64,000 nt of DNA from Globicephala melas (lineage: Eukaryota; Chordata; Mammalia; Artiodactyla; Delphinidae). The stretch is from assembly GCF_963455315.2 (NCBI RefSeq), contig NC_083315.2, forward strand, positions 144,682,505 through 144,746,504. The letters run 5' to 3'. The position numbers were made by a program, and so were the translations under genes. The notes under the pieces were generated by a model that made no database searches, was not told the origin of the DNA, and saw only the letters and a program-made list of their open reading frames with translations. Shown one piece after another: positions 47,215-59,074 of this stretch (position 1 is its first letter; every line of letters begins with the position of its first letter).

Positions 47215-47960
47215 TACTAATGCCTTTTAGGTAACAGGCACAGAGTGAGGTGCTGAGGATACGAGAGGAATGAATAAGATTGAGGAATTCACAGTCCACC
47301 TGCACAAACAACTAATAGTGACAAGACGGGTTATCTTATTGTAGCGATATGCTCTACAATGGGAACACAGATAAAGGAGCAATTATGTCCTTTATTAGCA
47401 GGGTGAAAGTACGTGGCACAAAGGGGGAATATTTTTATGGGGAAGGAGACACTTGAATAGAAACTCACATAACTCAAAACTCTTACCGATGGAAGACTTA
47501 CGGGAATTGGTGGGGTCTGGACAATTAATCATGGCCTATGGAGGAACAGTATGGGCAAAAGGCACAGAGCACTTAAGATGACAAGTGATTTAGTGAATTA
47601 GAGCACAAGATGCAGGGGAGGAAGATGAGGCCAGATAGGCAGACTGGATTGAGGCTTTATCCTGTGGATGGACATGTAGGGTCAAAGGTCCACATGGTTG
47701 AAGAAAACTCGTATAAGCAATGAATAAGGAGAGTTAGATACCGGTAGCAGAAATCACAGCAGGACACTGCAGTAGTCCAGGCCAAAGATGAGGACCTGAA
47801 TCAGAGCAGTCGGTATAGCAAGAGAGCAGAAACTAAAGGATGGATGTGAGGCTTCCAAAATAGATCTGACAGTGTAGTTGGTGACATACAAGATGTGAAA
47901 ATGAAAGAAAGGCAGGTCTGAAGCTGACTTTGAGATTTCTATTAGACTGAACCATATGAA
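47215..47960 (-). mobile_element. L2-like LINE tract
   Basis: GGCACAGAGTGAGGTGCTGAGG, GAATTCACAGTCCACCTGCA, CTGCAGTAGTCCAGGCCAAAGATGAGG-type block and GATGTGAGGCTTCC, consistent with a long decayed L2 in reverse. Confidence 0.5.
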
Positions 47961-48708
47961 ACTGTCATTTTTGTAAGGTGAAAATGCTCCAATGTCAGCA
48001 GTTTCTTAAAAGTTAAACCTAACAACTTACATAATTAGTTGAATGATGATAATAACCGAGAAAGGGAAACCAGGAAACAAGAGGAAATATTGTGCAGGGG
48101 AGAAGGACTAATAATCTTAGTTTTAGATCTGCTGGATTTAAATTACTTTTGGAAAACAAAGGTAGATATTCAGTGGGGAAATCTGCAGTGCAGAAGAGAG
48201 GTCAGGGCTAGAAATGTAGTGGTCAGAAAGGAGTGTGACTGATGAATGCCATCATCAAGAGGCTGGCTTGAGCAAAAGCCATTCCAATTATACCCCAACA
48301 CAACGTTTTTTCACACAGGAGCCACCCATGGGTCATAACACCAATTTGAGTCACAACCTTTAAAATCTTTAAAAACAAAACAGAATAGAATAGGAAAAAA
48401 AAAAAAAATCAGAGTGTACCACACATACTAAGGTTAAGTACTCTTTCTAACATGTTTCTGTGTATCAGACTGCAATGTGAAAAGTTTTCTACCAAAAAAG
48501 AGAGAAAGAACAAGAGCAAAGGAGAGAAAGGACAGACAGACATTAGTCTAATGCATGTGTCTAAACTGCTGTAATACAGAGAAGACAAGCTATGGGAAAA
48601 CAGTAATTCCACAACTCAATGAGATAAAGGAAGGAAAATTAAGGAATAATTTTAGCACTCCTTTATCTGAAATCCCAGCCACAATTTCCCAAGGGGAAAT
48701 CTTCTCAC

Positions 48709-48852
48709 CTCCAGAGAATACTTTGGTGTTCCCACTGTTGAAAGCCAGGCAAAAAATGTTGGAATGATGCTCTCCTTTCAGCTGTATGGGCTTAACTCTG
48801 GAGTGGATAGCTTGTTCCATGTGCCATAGTAGAACCCGGCGATCATCTCCTC
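48709..48852 (-). CDS. DCAF5: DCAF5 coding exon: end of WD repeat 1 and most of WD repeat 2
   Basis: This 144-nt internal exon is read on the minus strand. It encodes the segment beginning GGDDRRVLLWH (last strands of WD repeat 1), then MEQAIHSRV, then the second repeat with HHSNIFCLAFNSGNTKVFSG. The acceptor is ...ctctcaag at 48853 and the donor is GGAG|gtgagaag. It enters with one codon base carried from the upstream exon and leaves with one carried forward (phase 1 to phase 1), so the next exon completes the glycine of SGG. It starts near residue 72 of the human protein as I recall it. A methionine inside the exon is not the gene start, because the propeller sequence is already under way before it. 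Confidence 0.96.
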
Positions 48853-49495
48853 CTTGAGAGGTGAGTAAGAATCTAGAGTTAAAAGAGCTGACATTTCAAG
48901 GCTGACATTTGGTTTTGCCAGCCTGAATCCCATACTTTCCAAAACTGCATCTTCCCAACTCTGTGAGATTCTGATGGGACACATAAACCCAGAACTCTAC
49001 CCCCTTAACCATCAGTAGACACATGGCCTCTAAGCCACTCACTTTTCCCCAGAAATTACATCTTGAACAGATACAGAGAAATTTCTGAATTTCCAGAGAC
49101 CCAGCTGTTTAAATATTTCTTCATTTGCTACCTAAAATCCTTCCACTAATGTCCCCCCACCTTTTTTTTGTCTAACAGAACCTGAGTTGGTTTCTACTGC
49201 TTGCAATCAAAGAACTCTAAATATGCTAGTATTTATACCATAATAGTTTCCAAAGCACTCTCCTTGATGTGATCTCACTGACTATGGGACACCAGACAAA
49301 TGACAACTGAGGAGGAATTGCCTGTCACAGTAGCAGGGTTAAGACAGAACTTGGCTCTCATGAAGCTCAGTCCAGCTCTTTCCTCTGCATAATTCTCAAT
49401 AGTCTGAGTTGAATGAGCAATATTATACTGCATGAGCCAGCTCCTGGAGAATGAGAAGATACATGCTCTACATATTCTTTATATTTGCAAATGCA
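48853..49495. other. Intron just upstream of the WD1/2 exon
   Basis: Begins with the acceptor AG and a moderate pyrimidine tract. Otherwise unassigned. Confidence 0.5.
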
Positions 49496-49499
49496 TTAT

Positions 49500-50285
49500 A
49501 CACATCTGGAAGGATGAACAATGGGCTGTAAACAGTGGTTACTACTTCCAGGGAATAGGATTAAAAGAGAGGTAGAGGACAGATTAAGAGGGTTTCTACT
49601 TTTACTTTATAGATTTGGCACTGCTTGACTCTTTTTTTTTTTTAATTTTATTTATTTATTTATGGCTGTGTTGGGTCTTCATTGCTGCACGCGGGCTTTC
49701 TCTAGTTGTGGCGAGCAGGGGCTACTCTTCGTTGCGGTGCACGGGCTTCTCATTGCAGTGGCTTCTCTCATTGTGAAGCATGGGCTCTAGGCGCGCGGGC
49801 TTCAGTAGTTGTGGCACGCGGGCTCAGTAGTTGTGGCTCACGGGCTCTAGAGCACAGGCTCAGTAGTTGTGGCACACGAGCTTAGTTGATCCGCAGCATG
49901 TGGGATCTTCCCGGGCCAGGGATCAAGCCCGCGTCCCCTGCATTGGCAGGCAGATTCTCAACCACTGCGCCATTGGGGAAGCCCTGCTTGACTCTTTACA
50001 ACAAACCTATATTATATTCCGAATAAAAATTTAACTTACAACAGGAGCAAACATGGGCAGCAAGCCATAGTAAGCTCTATACCTCTGCCTCCCCTCCTCC
50101 ATGCAATATAATAGCCACAAATTATATCACATCCGTAACAAGGGCATACCATGCAACCATTCAATCAGTAGATCTCTAAGAACTAACTCAGAAAGATGAC
50201 CAAAGGTCTTTGTTAGGGGAAAAAATGAGGTGTAAAACAGTATGCATACCAACATCCATTTGTGTAAAACAAATTTTTAAAAAGC
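49500..50285 (+). mobile_element. Old L1M 3'-end pieces split by a SINE
   Basis: GGTTACTACTTCCAGGGAAT and TTTCTACTTTTACTTTATAG before the SINE. Beyond it GTTAGGGGAAAAAATGAGGT and CAACATCCATTTGTGTAAAA resemble the same class. Tentative. Confidence 0.4.
49634..49983 (-). mobile_element. CHR-1-type SINE, long form
   Basis: Minus-strand full-length copy with T-run at the low end, TAGTTGTGGC-type body units and the head ending GGGGAAGCC. Perfect 13-base duplication CTGCTTGACTCTT at 49621-49633 and 49984-49996. Confidence 0.95.
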
Positions 50286-50479
50286 TCCAATACAGCAGGA
50301 ACCTTGTCAGTTTTGTTCACTGCAGAATTCCCAGCACCTAAATGAATGTCCCAAAGAGCAGACATTGAATGAATATGCTTATGCTTGCATATCTATGCTT
50401 GTATTTGCAAATCTAGATGGCTACAAAAGAAGTTTTTAGTGGACACCACCTCTAGGCTAGAATTGTTTGGAGACTTTAC

Positions 50480-51005
50480 ATTGTGGTAAAATATAAATAG
50501 CAGAAAATGCACCATTTTAACCATTTATAAGCATACAATTCAGTGGCATTAAGTATATTTGCAGTGTTGTACAACCATCACCATTACCCATCTCCAGAAC
50601 TTTTACATCATCCCAAACTGAAACTCTGTACCCAATAAACAATAACTCTCCCCAGTGCTCAGTAACCACCATTCTACTTTCTGCCTCCATGAATTTGATT
50701 ACTCTAGGTACTCCCATATAAGTGGAATCAGACATTTGTCCTTTTGTGTCTGGCTTATTCACTTAGCATAATGTCTTCAAGGTTCATCCATATTGTAGCA
50801 CGTATCAGAATTTCATTCTTTGTAAGGCTGAGTAATATTTCATTACACACATACCGTTATTTTTTTTAGTCCATTCATCCATCTATGGACATTTAGGTTG
50901 TTTCCATCTTTTGGCTATTGTGAATAACGTTGCTAAGAGCATATGGATGTACAAATATCTGTTCAAGTCCCTACTTTCAGTTCCTTTGGGTATATACCAT
51001 TGGAA
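50480..51005 (-). mobile_element. Old L1M 3' part, minus strand
   Basis: ATTTTAACCATTTATAAGCA, AATTCAGTGGCATTAAGTAT, ACAACCATCACCATTACCCA, ATAATGTCTTCAAGGTTCAT and CTTTTGGCTATTGTGAATAA, the reversed 3' end of an old L1 class. Confidence 0.8.
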
Positions 51006-51639
51006 AATTTTATGTTTTAATTTTTACTTTATACCTTCCTTTACTACTTGACATTTTGCCATAAACATATTTCCTCTTTTAGTAGGAAAAAAAATCAGTA
51101 GAAAACATAGTAGCCAAATCATACTTATTCTCCCTCCCCTAGAAAGAAGTTGCCTTCATTTCTTGAGTTCCTTTGTTTCTTGAGATCCTTCTTCCTTCCA
51201 TTGTCCGTCAAAATCAAGTCCTGTGTCCTCCTCCAAAGTATTTCACTGTCAACCCTTAAGGGAATGATCCCTTAAGTATGGTCCACAATGTTCTGTGTTT
51301 ATGATCTGCCTAATTCAACTATGAGTTCTCTGGCCTGGGATGGTTTTCTAAATTCTATGTCTCTTATAAGTTAAGGTCATGAAAATAAGCTTTGGGTTTT
51401 TGTTGTTTTATTTTCATGAAAAATGGCATAAAGGGGTTTTCCTCCCTATTAATAGATTTAGACAGGCCATGGGCACTTTAGTTCTACATAGTCTCTACTC
51501 TTACTGTTTTTCCCCAACACTTGAGGCCACAGGTCAGGGACTTGGCACTGTTTTTGTTACTTTATATCTTATATTTAGAGAAATATTTCTCTGTGCCCAT
51601 GTCTCTATCAAAAGTGAAAAATTAAAAGATAAAGAGGCC

Positions 51640-51870
51640 CACATGTTTCTTCAACTTACTCATGTTTCTAATCTAATCTCCCTGAGCCTGAGTTTCATCA
51701 AATACAAAACTGGGATCATAACAGCTCTACTCGCATGGGTTTTACAGATTATAAAGTCAAGTACAAGAGAGTTAAGTAATCTGCCAAGGTCACAACAGTA
51801 AGTAAAGTGGTTGAGCCAAGATTCAAAAGCAAGCAGTTAAGACTCCCCACTCTCTTAACCACTATTCTGG
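51640..51870. mobile_element. MIR-derived pieces
   Basis: GAGCCTGAGTTTCATCAAAT suggests a plus-strand MIR. TCTGCCAAGGTCACAACAGT with TTGAGCCAAGATTCAAAAGC suggests a reversed one beside it. Confidence 0.45.
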
Positions 51871-52089
51871 ATTGCTTGCCTTATAGAATGAAAAACAAAC
51901 CGTAACTGACAAAGCAAATTCAGCTGATGGACAACTGAAAGGATTCTCTGACTTGGTAGCACAACTCAAAAATGAGTAGGTAAGAATAAAACAAAGGACC
52001 ACAGGAATAAAAACAGAAAGCAACTTAAGTGGAGTACACAGAAGGAGCAGGGACAGGGACCAGGAAAGGCTTTCCTGAAATTATAAAGA

Positions 52090-53010
52090 TTCTAGCAATG
52101 CACAAAGCTGATAATGGCTTATTATAAAGAACATACAAAGAATTCCTACAAATCAACTTTGAAAACAACTAGGAAAAGAGGCAAATATGACAACTACAGA
52201 AGAGGAAAACCAAATGGCCAACAGAAATTATAGAGGATATCAACCTCTGTATTAATCAGGGAAATGTAAATTATAATTTAGATACCTTCTTACAAAATGG
52301 CACAAAGAAATGTACAAAAGAATGTTCACTGCCTCACTGTTCATAATAGCAAAAAAAAAAAGGTAGATAACATAAATATCCATCAATATATAAACTGATA
52401 AAACCGACTGGAATACAAACACGAATGAAATCTAAGCACAATGGAACACTATACAGCATTTAAAATGAGCTACAGATACGTGTACTGAAATGAATACATC
52501 TTGAAAACCTAGTATTAAGTAATAAAAACAAGTTTCAGAAGGATACGTAAAGGAAAACATTAAGTATATAGTTTTAACAATACCATATTATTTATGAACA
52601 CACAAATAACAAAAGAGGACTTCAAATGTACCTGTAAAGTTTTATTTCCTTTAAAAAAAAACAATAGATTAGAAGAAAATTTAACAAACTGTCAACACTT
52701 TGTCAAATCTGATTGATACTTCTCTTCTTTATGTTTAAGTATTTCATGACATTGTTACATCTATGAGATATAGTAACAGTACTGTGATCATGTTAAAAAA
52801 GAAAAAAGTTCTTATCAGTTAGGGGTACATTCTGAAGTGGGTGAAATGGCAAAAATCTGTAATTTCCTTTAAAATATTCCAGAAAATAAAAAGTAGGGGG
52901 ATAGGTGATTAATAAAATGTTGATAATTGTTGTAGATGGGTACACTACATTTTTGTATATGCTTGCACATTTCCATAAAATAAATAAATATATATATTTT
53001 TAATGTTCAT
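52090..53010 (+). mobile_element. Old L1M fragment
   Basis: AAATATGACAACTACAGAAG, TCACTGTTCATAATAGCAAA, AATGGAACACTATACAGCAT and, as the 3' end, GTTGATAATTGTTGTAGATG with ACATTTCCATAAAATAAATA. Confidence 0.65.
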
Positions 53011-53193
53011 GATAGAAAAAGAAAATAAGACTCTCCAGGATGTGCTGGGATACCCATAGCAAAGAAATATAACTGTGGGCACCTCTGTGTTTGTTCATTA
53101 AGACCTATGCAGGCAGTACAACCTCTCTTAAACTGCAGCAGCTTAAAAAAAAAAAAAAAAAGTTCAATAAAAAAGAAAACAGAATATCTATAC

Positions 53194-53266
53194 CTATGCG
53201 CTCAAAGTCATAACCATTCTCAGCCAAAGGATCTTCCCCTATCATCCAGTCAGCATTATCTTCAAT
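53194..53266 (-). other. Exon-like segment of unknown origin
   Basis: On the minus strand, an open segment coding MSIEDNADWMIGEDPLAENG then YDFERIG is preceded by AAATCTAG and followed by GTATAG. It could therefore be read as an exon with AG/GT ends (about 53195-53265). The composition looks protein-like (acidic, few low-complexity residues). However, the acceptor has no good pyrimidine tract, and it matches no part of DCAF5 or other protein that I recall. It may be chance, a decayed retrocopy or an old exon. Confidence 0.25.
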
Positions 53267-53365
53267 GCTCATTCTAGATTTAATTTTGCCAAATAAATTC
53301 TTTCTGATTTTAAAAGAATGGTTATTTGTAGAGTGCCTTGAGATCAATTTAAAACGATGTGTCCT

Positions 53366-53731
53366 GGGGATTCCCTGGTGGCACAGTGGTTAAGAATCCG
53401 CCTTCTAATGCAGGGGACACAGGTTCGAGCCCTGGTCCGGGAAGATCCCACATGCTGCAGAGAAACTAAGCCCGTGCGCCATAACTACTGAGCCTGTGCT
53501 CTAGAGCCCGCGAGCCACAACTACTGAAGCCTGTGTGCCACAACTACTGAAGCTTGTGCACCTAGAGCCTGTGCTCCACAACAAGAGAAGCCACCAAAAT
53601 GAGAAGCCCACGCACCACAACAAAGAGTAGCCCCTGCTCTCAGCAGCTAGAGAAAACCCCTGTGCAGCAGTGAAGACCCAATGCAGCCAAAAATTAAATA
53701 AATGAATAAATTAATTAATTAAAAATAAAAT
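53366..53731 (+). mobile_element. CHR-1-type SINE, long form
   Basis: Full-length copy with an expanded set of CACAACTACTGA units. The 15-base duplication is AAAACGATGTGTCCT/AAAATGATTTGTCCT at 53351-53365 and 53732-53746, with two differences. Confidence 0.94.
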
Positions 53732-53746
53732 AAAATGATTTGTCCT

Positions 53747-54866
53747 TAGTACCTAAAATGATGATGACAGCCCAAGTCCACAGAAGATTGGAATCACTGA
53801 GGCAGAAATTATCGCTATGGCAGGGCCTACCTCCTCTGCTTTGCCCTCAAGGTCAGTGTCAGAAGATGTAAGGTGCACATGCCCCTCCCACCCCCATTTC
53901 CTTAGGCAAAGTATTAAGAGCCCTGTGTAAAGATGACACTTTTCAACCACGTGTTGGCAAAAAACACCAACGGTGCAAACTGAGGCATAATCTGAAATTG
54001 CTGGGCTGCTTTTAAGCCAGTAGAGAGAGCAGAACAGCTGTGCCCAAAACTCTGACCCCACAAAGCAAAGGAGGGCTGGTGAAGCAAGGATAAATCAGTT
54101 TAGAACATGAAAAAAGCTCTACAGTTCTGTCTCTGTGAGTCACCTGGTCAGTTCAAAAAACCAAAGATGTATTGTAGAGTCCCACAGAGAGAGACTGTCT
54201 GACCTGCAAACAATCCAAGGGAAGAGTATGATCCTTTAAGCCGGCTCCGTGAGTCTGGCAGCAGTTGGGTGCTTGTGGGGTTGGCCTCTCAGACACTTCA
54301 GGGGGAGCACCAGGACCTCTTAGGAAGGCAAGACCTTTCTGCTTAGTGCCAGTGCCAGGCAAGGGACAAGGAGAGGGCAGGCCTTCTAAGCCTGGTTTCC
54401 TCACAAACCACTGCTTAGCTTCAACCCAGCTGAGAATCCCAAGAGAGTACAGCTACTTATGCTGGTCATCTTGGGTTGATTTAATTCTGTATCAAACTGA
54501 CCAATTCATCCTAAAATGTACTATAATCACATTGTGGCAGCAGCTCTGTATACAGAAAGACTTTATATTTAAATATTACTCTTTTCCAGTGGCTTGTGAG
54601 CTATAAGCAGAAAGTCTGCAAGCTCTCACACCGTGCTGTTAACAAAAGAAATTATTTAACATTCTTCTTAAAATAAGAAAAGTCCAGAAAAGCTGAGGCA
54701 CAGAAGGAAAGAATTTGCTTTGGGTTTCCTCAAAGTCAGCCAAGCACAGGACAGATCTGAGAGAGCACTCTGAAAGTCGGGATCAAATGCTCCTGCAGTA
54801 CAACATTGTTTGTAGAGCAAAAGACATTTACATGTCCATCAAACTAAGTCTCATTAAATAGTGTTC
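53747..54866. other. Intron sequence without a recognised element
   Basis: No repeat or exon signature could be supported. Confidence 0.4.
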
Positions 54867-55158
54867 AGTGAAATAAGCCAAACACAAAAGGACAAAAACT
54901 GTATGATTCCACTTATATGAAGCACCTAGAATAGTCAAATCATAGAGACATAAAGTAGAAATGGTGGGGGCCAGGGGCTGGGGGAGGAACAATGGGGAGC
55001 TGTTGTTTAATGGGTACAGAGTTTCCGTTCTGCAAAATGAAAAGGTTCTGGAGATGGATGGTGGTGATGGTTGTACAACAATGTCAATGTACTTAATGCT
55101 ATTAAACAGTACACTTAAAAATGGTTAAAATGAAAAAAAAGAAAAAGAAAAACTTAAA

Positions 55159-55370
55159 GGGCTTCCCTGGTGGCGCAGTGGTTGGGGGTCCGCCTGCCGA
55201 TGTGGGGGACACGGGTTCGTACCCCGGTCCGGGAAGATCCCACATGCCGTGGAGTGGCTGGGCCCGTGAGCCATGGCCGCTGAGCCTGTGCGTCCGGAGC
55301 CTGTGCTCCGCAACGGGAGAGGCCACAACAGTGAGAGGCCCGCGTACCGAAAAAAAAAAAAGAAAGAAAG
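55159..55370 (+). mobile_element. CHR-2-type SINE inside an L1 3' end
   Basis: Complete short form with head GGGCTTCCCTGGTGGCGCAG and an AAAGAAAG tail. L1 sequence repeats on both sides (AATGGTTAAAATG at 55120-55132 and 55377-55389). An extra A-rich stretch of about 26 bases separates the left copy from the SINE head. Confidence 0.93.
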
Positions 55371-55397
55371 AAAAAAAATGGTTAAAATGGTAAATTT

Positions 55398-55522
55398 AAA
55401 AAAAGGAGTTCCGTGGTGGCCTAGTGGTGAGGATTCAGGGCTATCACTGAGGTGGCCTGGGTTCAATCCCTGGTCGGGGAACTGAGATCACACAAGCTGC
55501 GTGGCAGGGCCAAAAAATAAAA
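55398..55522 (+). mobile_element. Short CHR-1-type SINE, second insertion in the same L1 end
   Basis: GGAGTTCCGTGGTGGCCTAG head, GGTTCAATCCCTGGTCGGGG, short A-rich tail. Perfect 15-base duplication TAAAATGGTAAATTT at 55383-55397 and 55523-55537. Confidence 0.92.
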
Positions 55523-55789
55523 TAAAATGGTAAATTTTGCATTATGTATGTTGTACCACAATTTTAAAAATGCAAAAAGTTTACTGTTCATATATATACT
55601 ATGTATTATGCAGGCAAAAAAAAAAGCATGAGGCAGCTCTGTCTCTTCTGATATGGCATAATCACTATGATGCAGTGTTAGTGACTGTGTTAACCATTCA
55701 AAACATTTTCTTTTAAAAAATGACACAGTGGGATTAGATTCAGGGTTTAGGGTTCCATCTTTGTAGGCAGCAAAGGTGGTACAGGAAGT

Positions 55790-55990
55790 GCAAGCTTTTG
55801 AATAAAAGTGTCTGGATTCAAATCCTGGTTTCACCACCCATGTGTCCTAGGCGAGTTATTCTACTACTCTAGCTTCAATTTTATGACTGTAAAATGAAGA
55901 AAATGCCAACTATCTCCCAGGGTTGTTATGTGTTTGGGTGAGATAATAAATATAAAAGCACTTATTAGCCCAGTGTGTCATTTATTAGGT
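55790..55990 (+). mobile_element. MIR
   Basis: GTGTCTGGATTCAAATCCTG, TTTCACCACCCATGTGTCCT, AGGGTTGTTATGTGTTTGGG and AAAAGCACTTATTAGCCCAG, in MIR order. Confidence 0.75.
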
Positions 55991-56719
55991 ATATACACTC
56001 CTTAAAACATCCTAGTTTCTCTTAAGTATCCTCCAAGAATTTGTCCCAATCTTCCAAACTCTTGTTTTAGGTGGCGTTAGAGTATGAACAGCATGATGTA
56101 TTTTAATAAAACAAAAGAATACACTAATTTGTACATGGAAGGGCAAATGTAAAATGGTTAACAGAAGTTACTCTTGGGGATAGGAATTTTACTTAATGCA
56201 CTTTTATACTGCTGCAGTTTTGTTTATTTTTTTAACCTGCAAAGATTTAAAGGATATCAAGCAGCCTGGCTTTCTTCTCAGCCTATTTATTCCTTCTTCT
56301 CCATGTGTGTAATCGCCACTCTGCGGAGCCAAACCTCTTTTTGTGACAACCATACCTCTCCTTGAGCTCTAAGAAGAAGCATGGAGATATAGAGGTGCAG
56401 CCTATGTGGCATACAGCCCAGCTACATCAGTGTATGAGAAATAAGTCTGTTTTGTTATTTCCCCAAAGTTGAAAATAATTAACTTTTGTATAAAAGTTTA
56501 TTCACATATATCTTCACTTGCGAGGTAAGGATTATATAACCCTTTTTCCAGATGAGGATCAGAGAGACAAAATGACTTGCTAACAATCTAAGAAGCTAGG
56601 CCTGGAGCCTAAAACCAAGGTGTATCCTTTCTACCAAAGTGTAAGAGGCCAGAACACTACTTACAATTCCAAGTGAGGATGTTTCACAGCTTTACGCAGG
56701 GAAGAAAAGCACCATCCAT
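55991..56719. other. Intron sequence without a recognised element
   Basis: A weak reversed MIR may lie near 56530-56640 (CAGATGAGGATCAGAGAGAC). Otherwise unassigned. Confidence 0.4.
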
Positions 56720-57640
56720 CCAGAACTTTTCATCTTCCCAAACTGAAATTCCATATCCATTAAAGTATCAGCTGTTCATTCCTGCCTCCCCCCTCCCCTG
56801 GCAACCACCATTCAACCTCTAGAGACACCATTTCTGTCTCTATGAATTTGACTACTCTAGGTACCTCATATGAATGGACTCATACAATATTTGTTCTTTT
56901 ATGACTAGCTTATTTCATTTAGCATAATGTCTTCAAGGTCTATCCATGTTGCTGCATGTACCAGAATTTCATTCCTTTTTTTTAAAAAAAAGACTGGATT
57001 TTTTAAAAAAATTAATTTGTTTGGCTGCATAGGGTCTTAGTTGCAGCACGCGGGATCTTTGTTGTGGTGCGTGGGCTTCTCTCTAGTTGTGGCGCGTGGG
57101 CTCTAGAGTGTGCTGCTTAGCTGCCCCGCAACATGTGGGATCTTAGTTCCTTGACCAGGGATCAAACCCACGTCCCCTGCATTGGAAGGCAGATTCTGAA
57201 GCACTGGACCACCAGGGAAGTCCCGAATTTCATTCCTTTTTAAGGCTGAATAATATTCTTTTGGATGTATATTCCACGTTTTATCCATTAATCTGTTGAC
57301 AGACATTTAGAGTGCTCCCACTTTTTTGGCAATTGTGAGTAATGCTATTATGAACATGGCTGTACAGATACCTGTTCAAGTTCCTGCTATCAATTCTTTT
57401 GGGTATACACCCAAAAATGAAATTCCTGGATCATTTGGTAACATTCTATGTTTAATTTTCTGAGGAACTGCCATACTGTTTTCCACAGCGGCTGTATCGT
57501 TTTACATTCCCACCAGCAATGCACAGGGTTCCAATTTTCCATGTCTCATCAACACTTGTTATTTTCTGTTTCTGATTTTTTGGTTTTTTGATAATAGCTA
57601 TCCTAATGGGTATGAAATATGTGTTGGCCATTTCTACCTT
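56720..57640 (-). mobile_element. Old L1M 3' part, minus strand, split by a SINE
   Basis: CAGAACTTTTCATCTTCCCA, AGCATAATGTCTTCAAGGTC, then after the SINE TAAGGCTGAATAATATTCTT, ATGAACATGGCTGTACAGAT, CATTCCCACCAGCAATGCAC and TTGATAATAGCTATCCTAAT. Confidence 0.82.
56981..57224 (-). mobile_element. CHR-1-type SINE inside L1M
   Basis: Minus-strand copy, head ending GGGAAGTCCC at 57224. Perfect 17-base duplication GAATTTCATTCCTTTTT at 56964-56980 and 57225-57241. Confidence 0.96.
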
Positions 57641-57984
57641 CAAATAATAGACTAAAATGATTCTCTTACTGAATATCTTGGAGCACATCATTCTACAAAC
57701 AGTCTGTTATTTTTCTTTATGTATTGTTTTATACTTACCTACCCTGAAATTCAGTTACCACTCTTCTGCTCACTCATTCCACCCAAAGAGTTGCCTGCAG
57801 CTTATTTCCATTGGTTTGGCATTCCACTACTTGAAGGAACTAATGTCGTATATAAATTGGGGCTATTTATATGCATTCTCTCCTCAAATCACTTACAAAA
57901 ACATTAAGAGCACTAATCTCTGTTTACCCAAGCATGCCAATTCTGCAATTAAACCTACTTTAGAGATGGATGTAGTGTGAGGCA

Positions 57985-58320
57985 GCACAGCATAGCATTC
58001 AAAACCACAGGCTTAGCTTTGCTCTACAGTAGAAACTAACACAACATTGTAAAGCAAGTATACTCCAATAAAAATTAATTTAAAATAAATTAATTTAGAA
58101 AAACATAGGTTCAACTGTCAGTGTTGCTACCCACTTACTAGCCATGTACCTTTAGACAGGTTACTTAACCACTCTGAATTGTACCCTCTCATCTGCAAAA
58201 CTGAAAAAATAACTCTCTATTCTACAGTGTTATGTTAGGATTAATGATAGATCTGTGTGAAGGGCTTGGCCCACTGCCTGATACACAATACAAGCTAGAT
58301 AAATGTTAGCTAATTATTAT
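57985..58320 (+). mobile_element. MIR interrupted by a tiny L1 insertion
   Basis: AGCACAGCATAGCATTCAAA begins a MIR. It resumes at about 58108 with GGTTCAACTGTCAGTGTTGC, CTTACTAGCCATGTACCTTT, GTTAGGATTAATGATAGATC and closes with AGATAAATGTTAGC. Confidence 0.8.
58015..58105 (+). mobile_element. Extremely 5'-truncated L1 3' terminus
   Basis: CAGTAGAAACTAACACAACA, TTGTAAAGCAAGTATACTCC, AATAAAAATTAATTT: only the last 60 or so bases of the same L1 type seen at 27413-27681, plus tail. Confidence 0.8.
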
Positions 58321-58344
58321 GCTATTTGAACTCCAACAATAGCT

Positions 58345-58595
58345 AACATCAGCTAAATTTACTCTGGGTCAGGGACTATCCTAAGGGTTTTACATGTAGT
58401 GGCTCTTCAAATCCTCTTAACAGCCCTATGAAGCAGGTAGTGTTATCCTTATTATACAGATGAAACTACAGAAAAACTAAATAACCTGAAGGTGCACAGC
58501 TACCAAGAATGGAAGTTGGGATCTGAATCCAGGTAATCTGTCTCCAGAGACGGTGCTCCTTACCACAATACAATCCAGCCTCTCAAGTACAACAG
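58345..58595 (-). mobile_element. MIR
   Basis: CAAATCCTCTTAACAGCCCT, ATGAAGCAGGTAGTGTTATC, AGATGAAACTACAGAAAAAC, GGATCTGAATCCAGGTAATC: reversed MIR, long copy. Confidence 0.75.
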
Positions 58596-59074
58596 GGGCC
58601 AGGTAGCAAAGCAAATGAGTGAAACCTGCCAGATTAAATAGCAGACTAGAGGTTACACAACCCTTTTTAAAGGAAAGCCACTACTCAGCTCCAGCCAGTT
58701 ACTGCCACAGCAGAGTGCAGGCTTAAGTCAGCCAGATCTTCCAATTTTTTAAGAGAAGATAGCAACCTGATTTTTGCAGGCTGAATGCAGGCCTCAGTGC
58801 AGGCTGCAATTAGCCCATGGATAAGTTAAAATGGGGTGATTTGCCCAAGGTCACAAAACTGGGGTCCAATGGTACTTCCTAAATCAGGAAATAAAAAAAA
58901 AATCAAATGGCAAGTGCAGGCAGGTATGGAGAGATAAGGAGAGGTGGTATCACACAAGTTTGCTCTTCACTACAGAAGTAGCCACAGGAGTGATACTTCT
59001 GCTAATAAGCTGCTCTTACCTAGTACCTTTTTCCTGAAAACTGATTCTACTCATCTACCTATTATTTCATTTTT

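Larger units (their letters stand above)
54867..55575 (+). mobile_element. Old L1 (L1MB-like) 3' end split by two SINEs
   Basis: AGTGAAATAAGCCAAACACA, GGTGGGGGCCAGGGGCTGGG, TGGTGATGGTTGTACAACAA, AACAGTACACTTAAAAATGG. It resumes at 55377 (AATGGTTAAAATGG) and 55523 (TAAAATGGTAAATTTTGC) to end at TTGTACCACAATTTT. Confidence 0.88.

Noticed and set aside
55102..55466. Several overlapping open frames
   Set aside because: SINE-derived, in a known insertion with flanking duplication.
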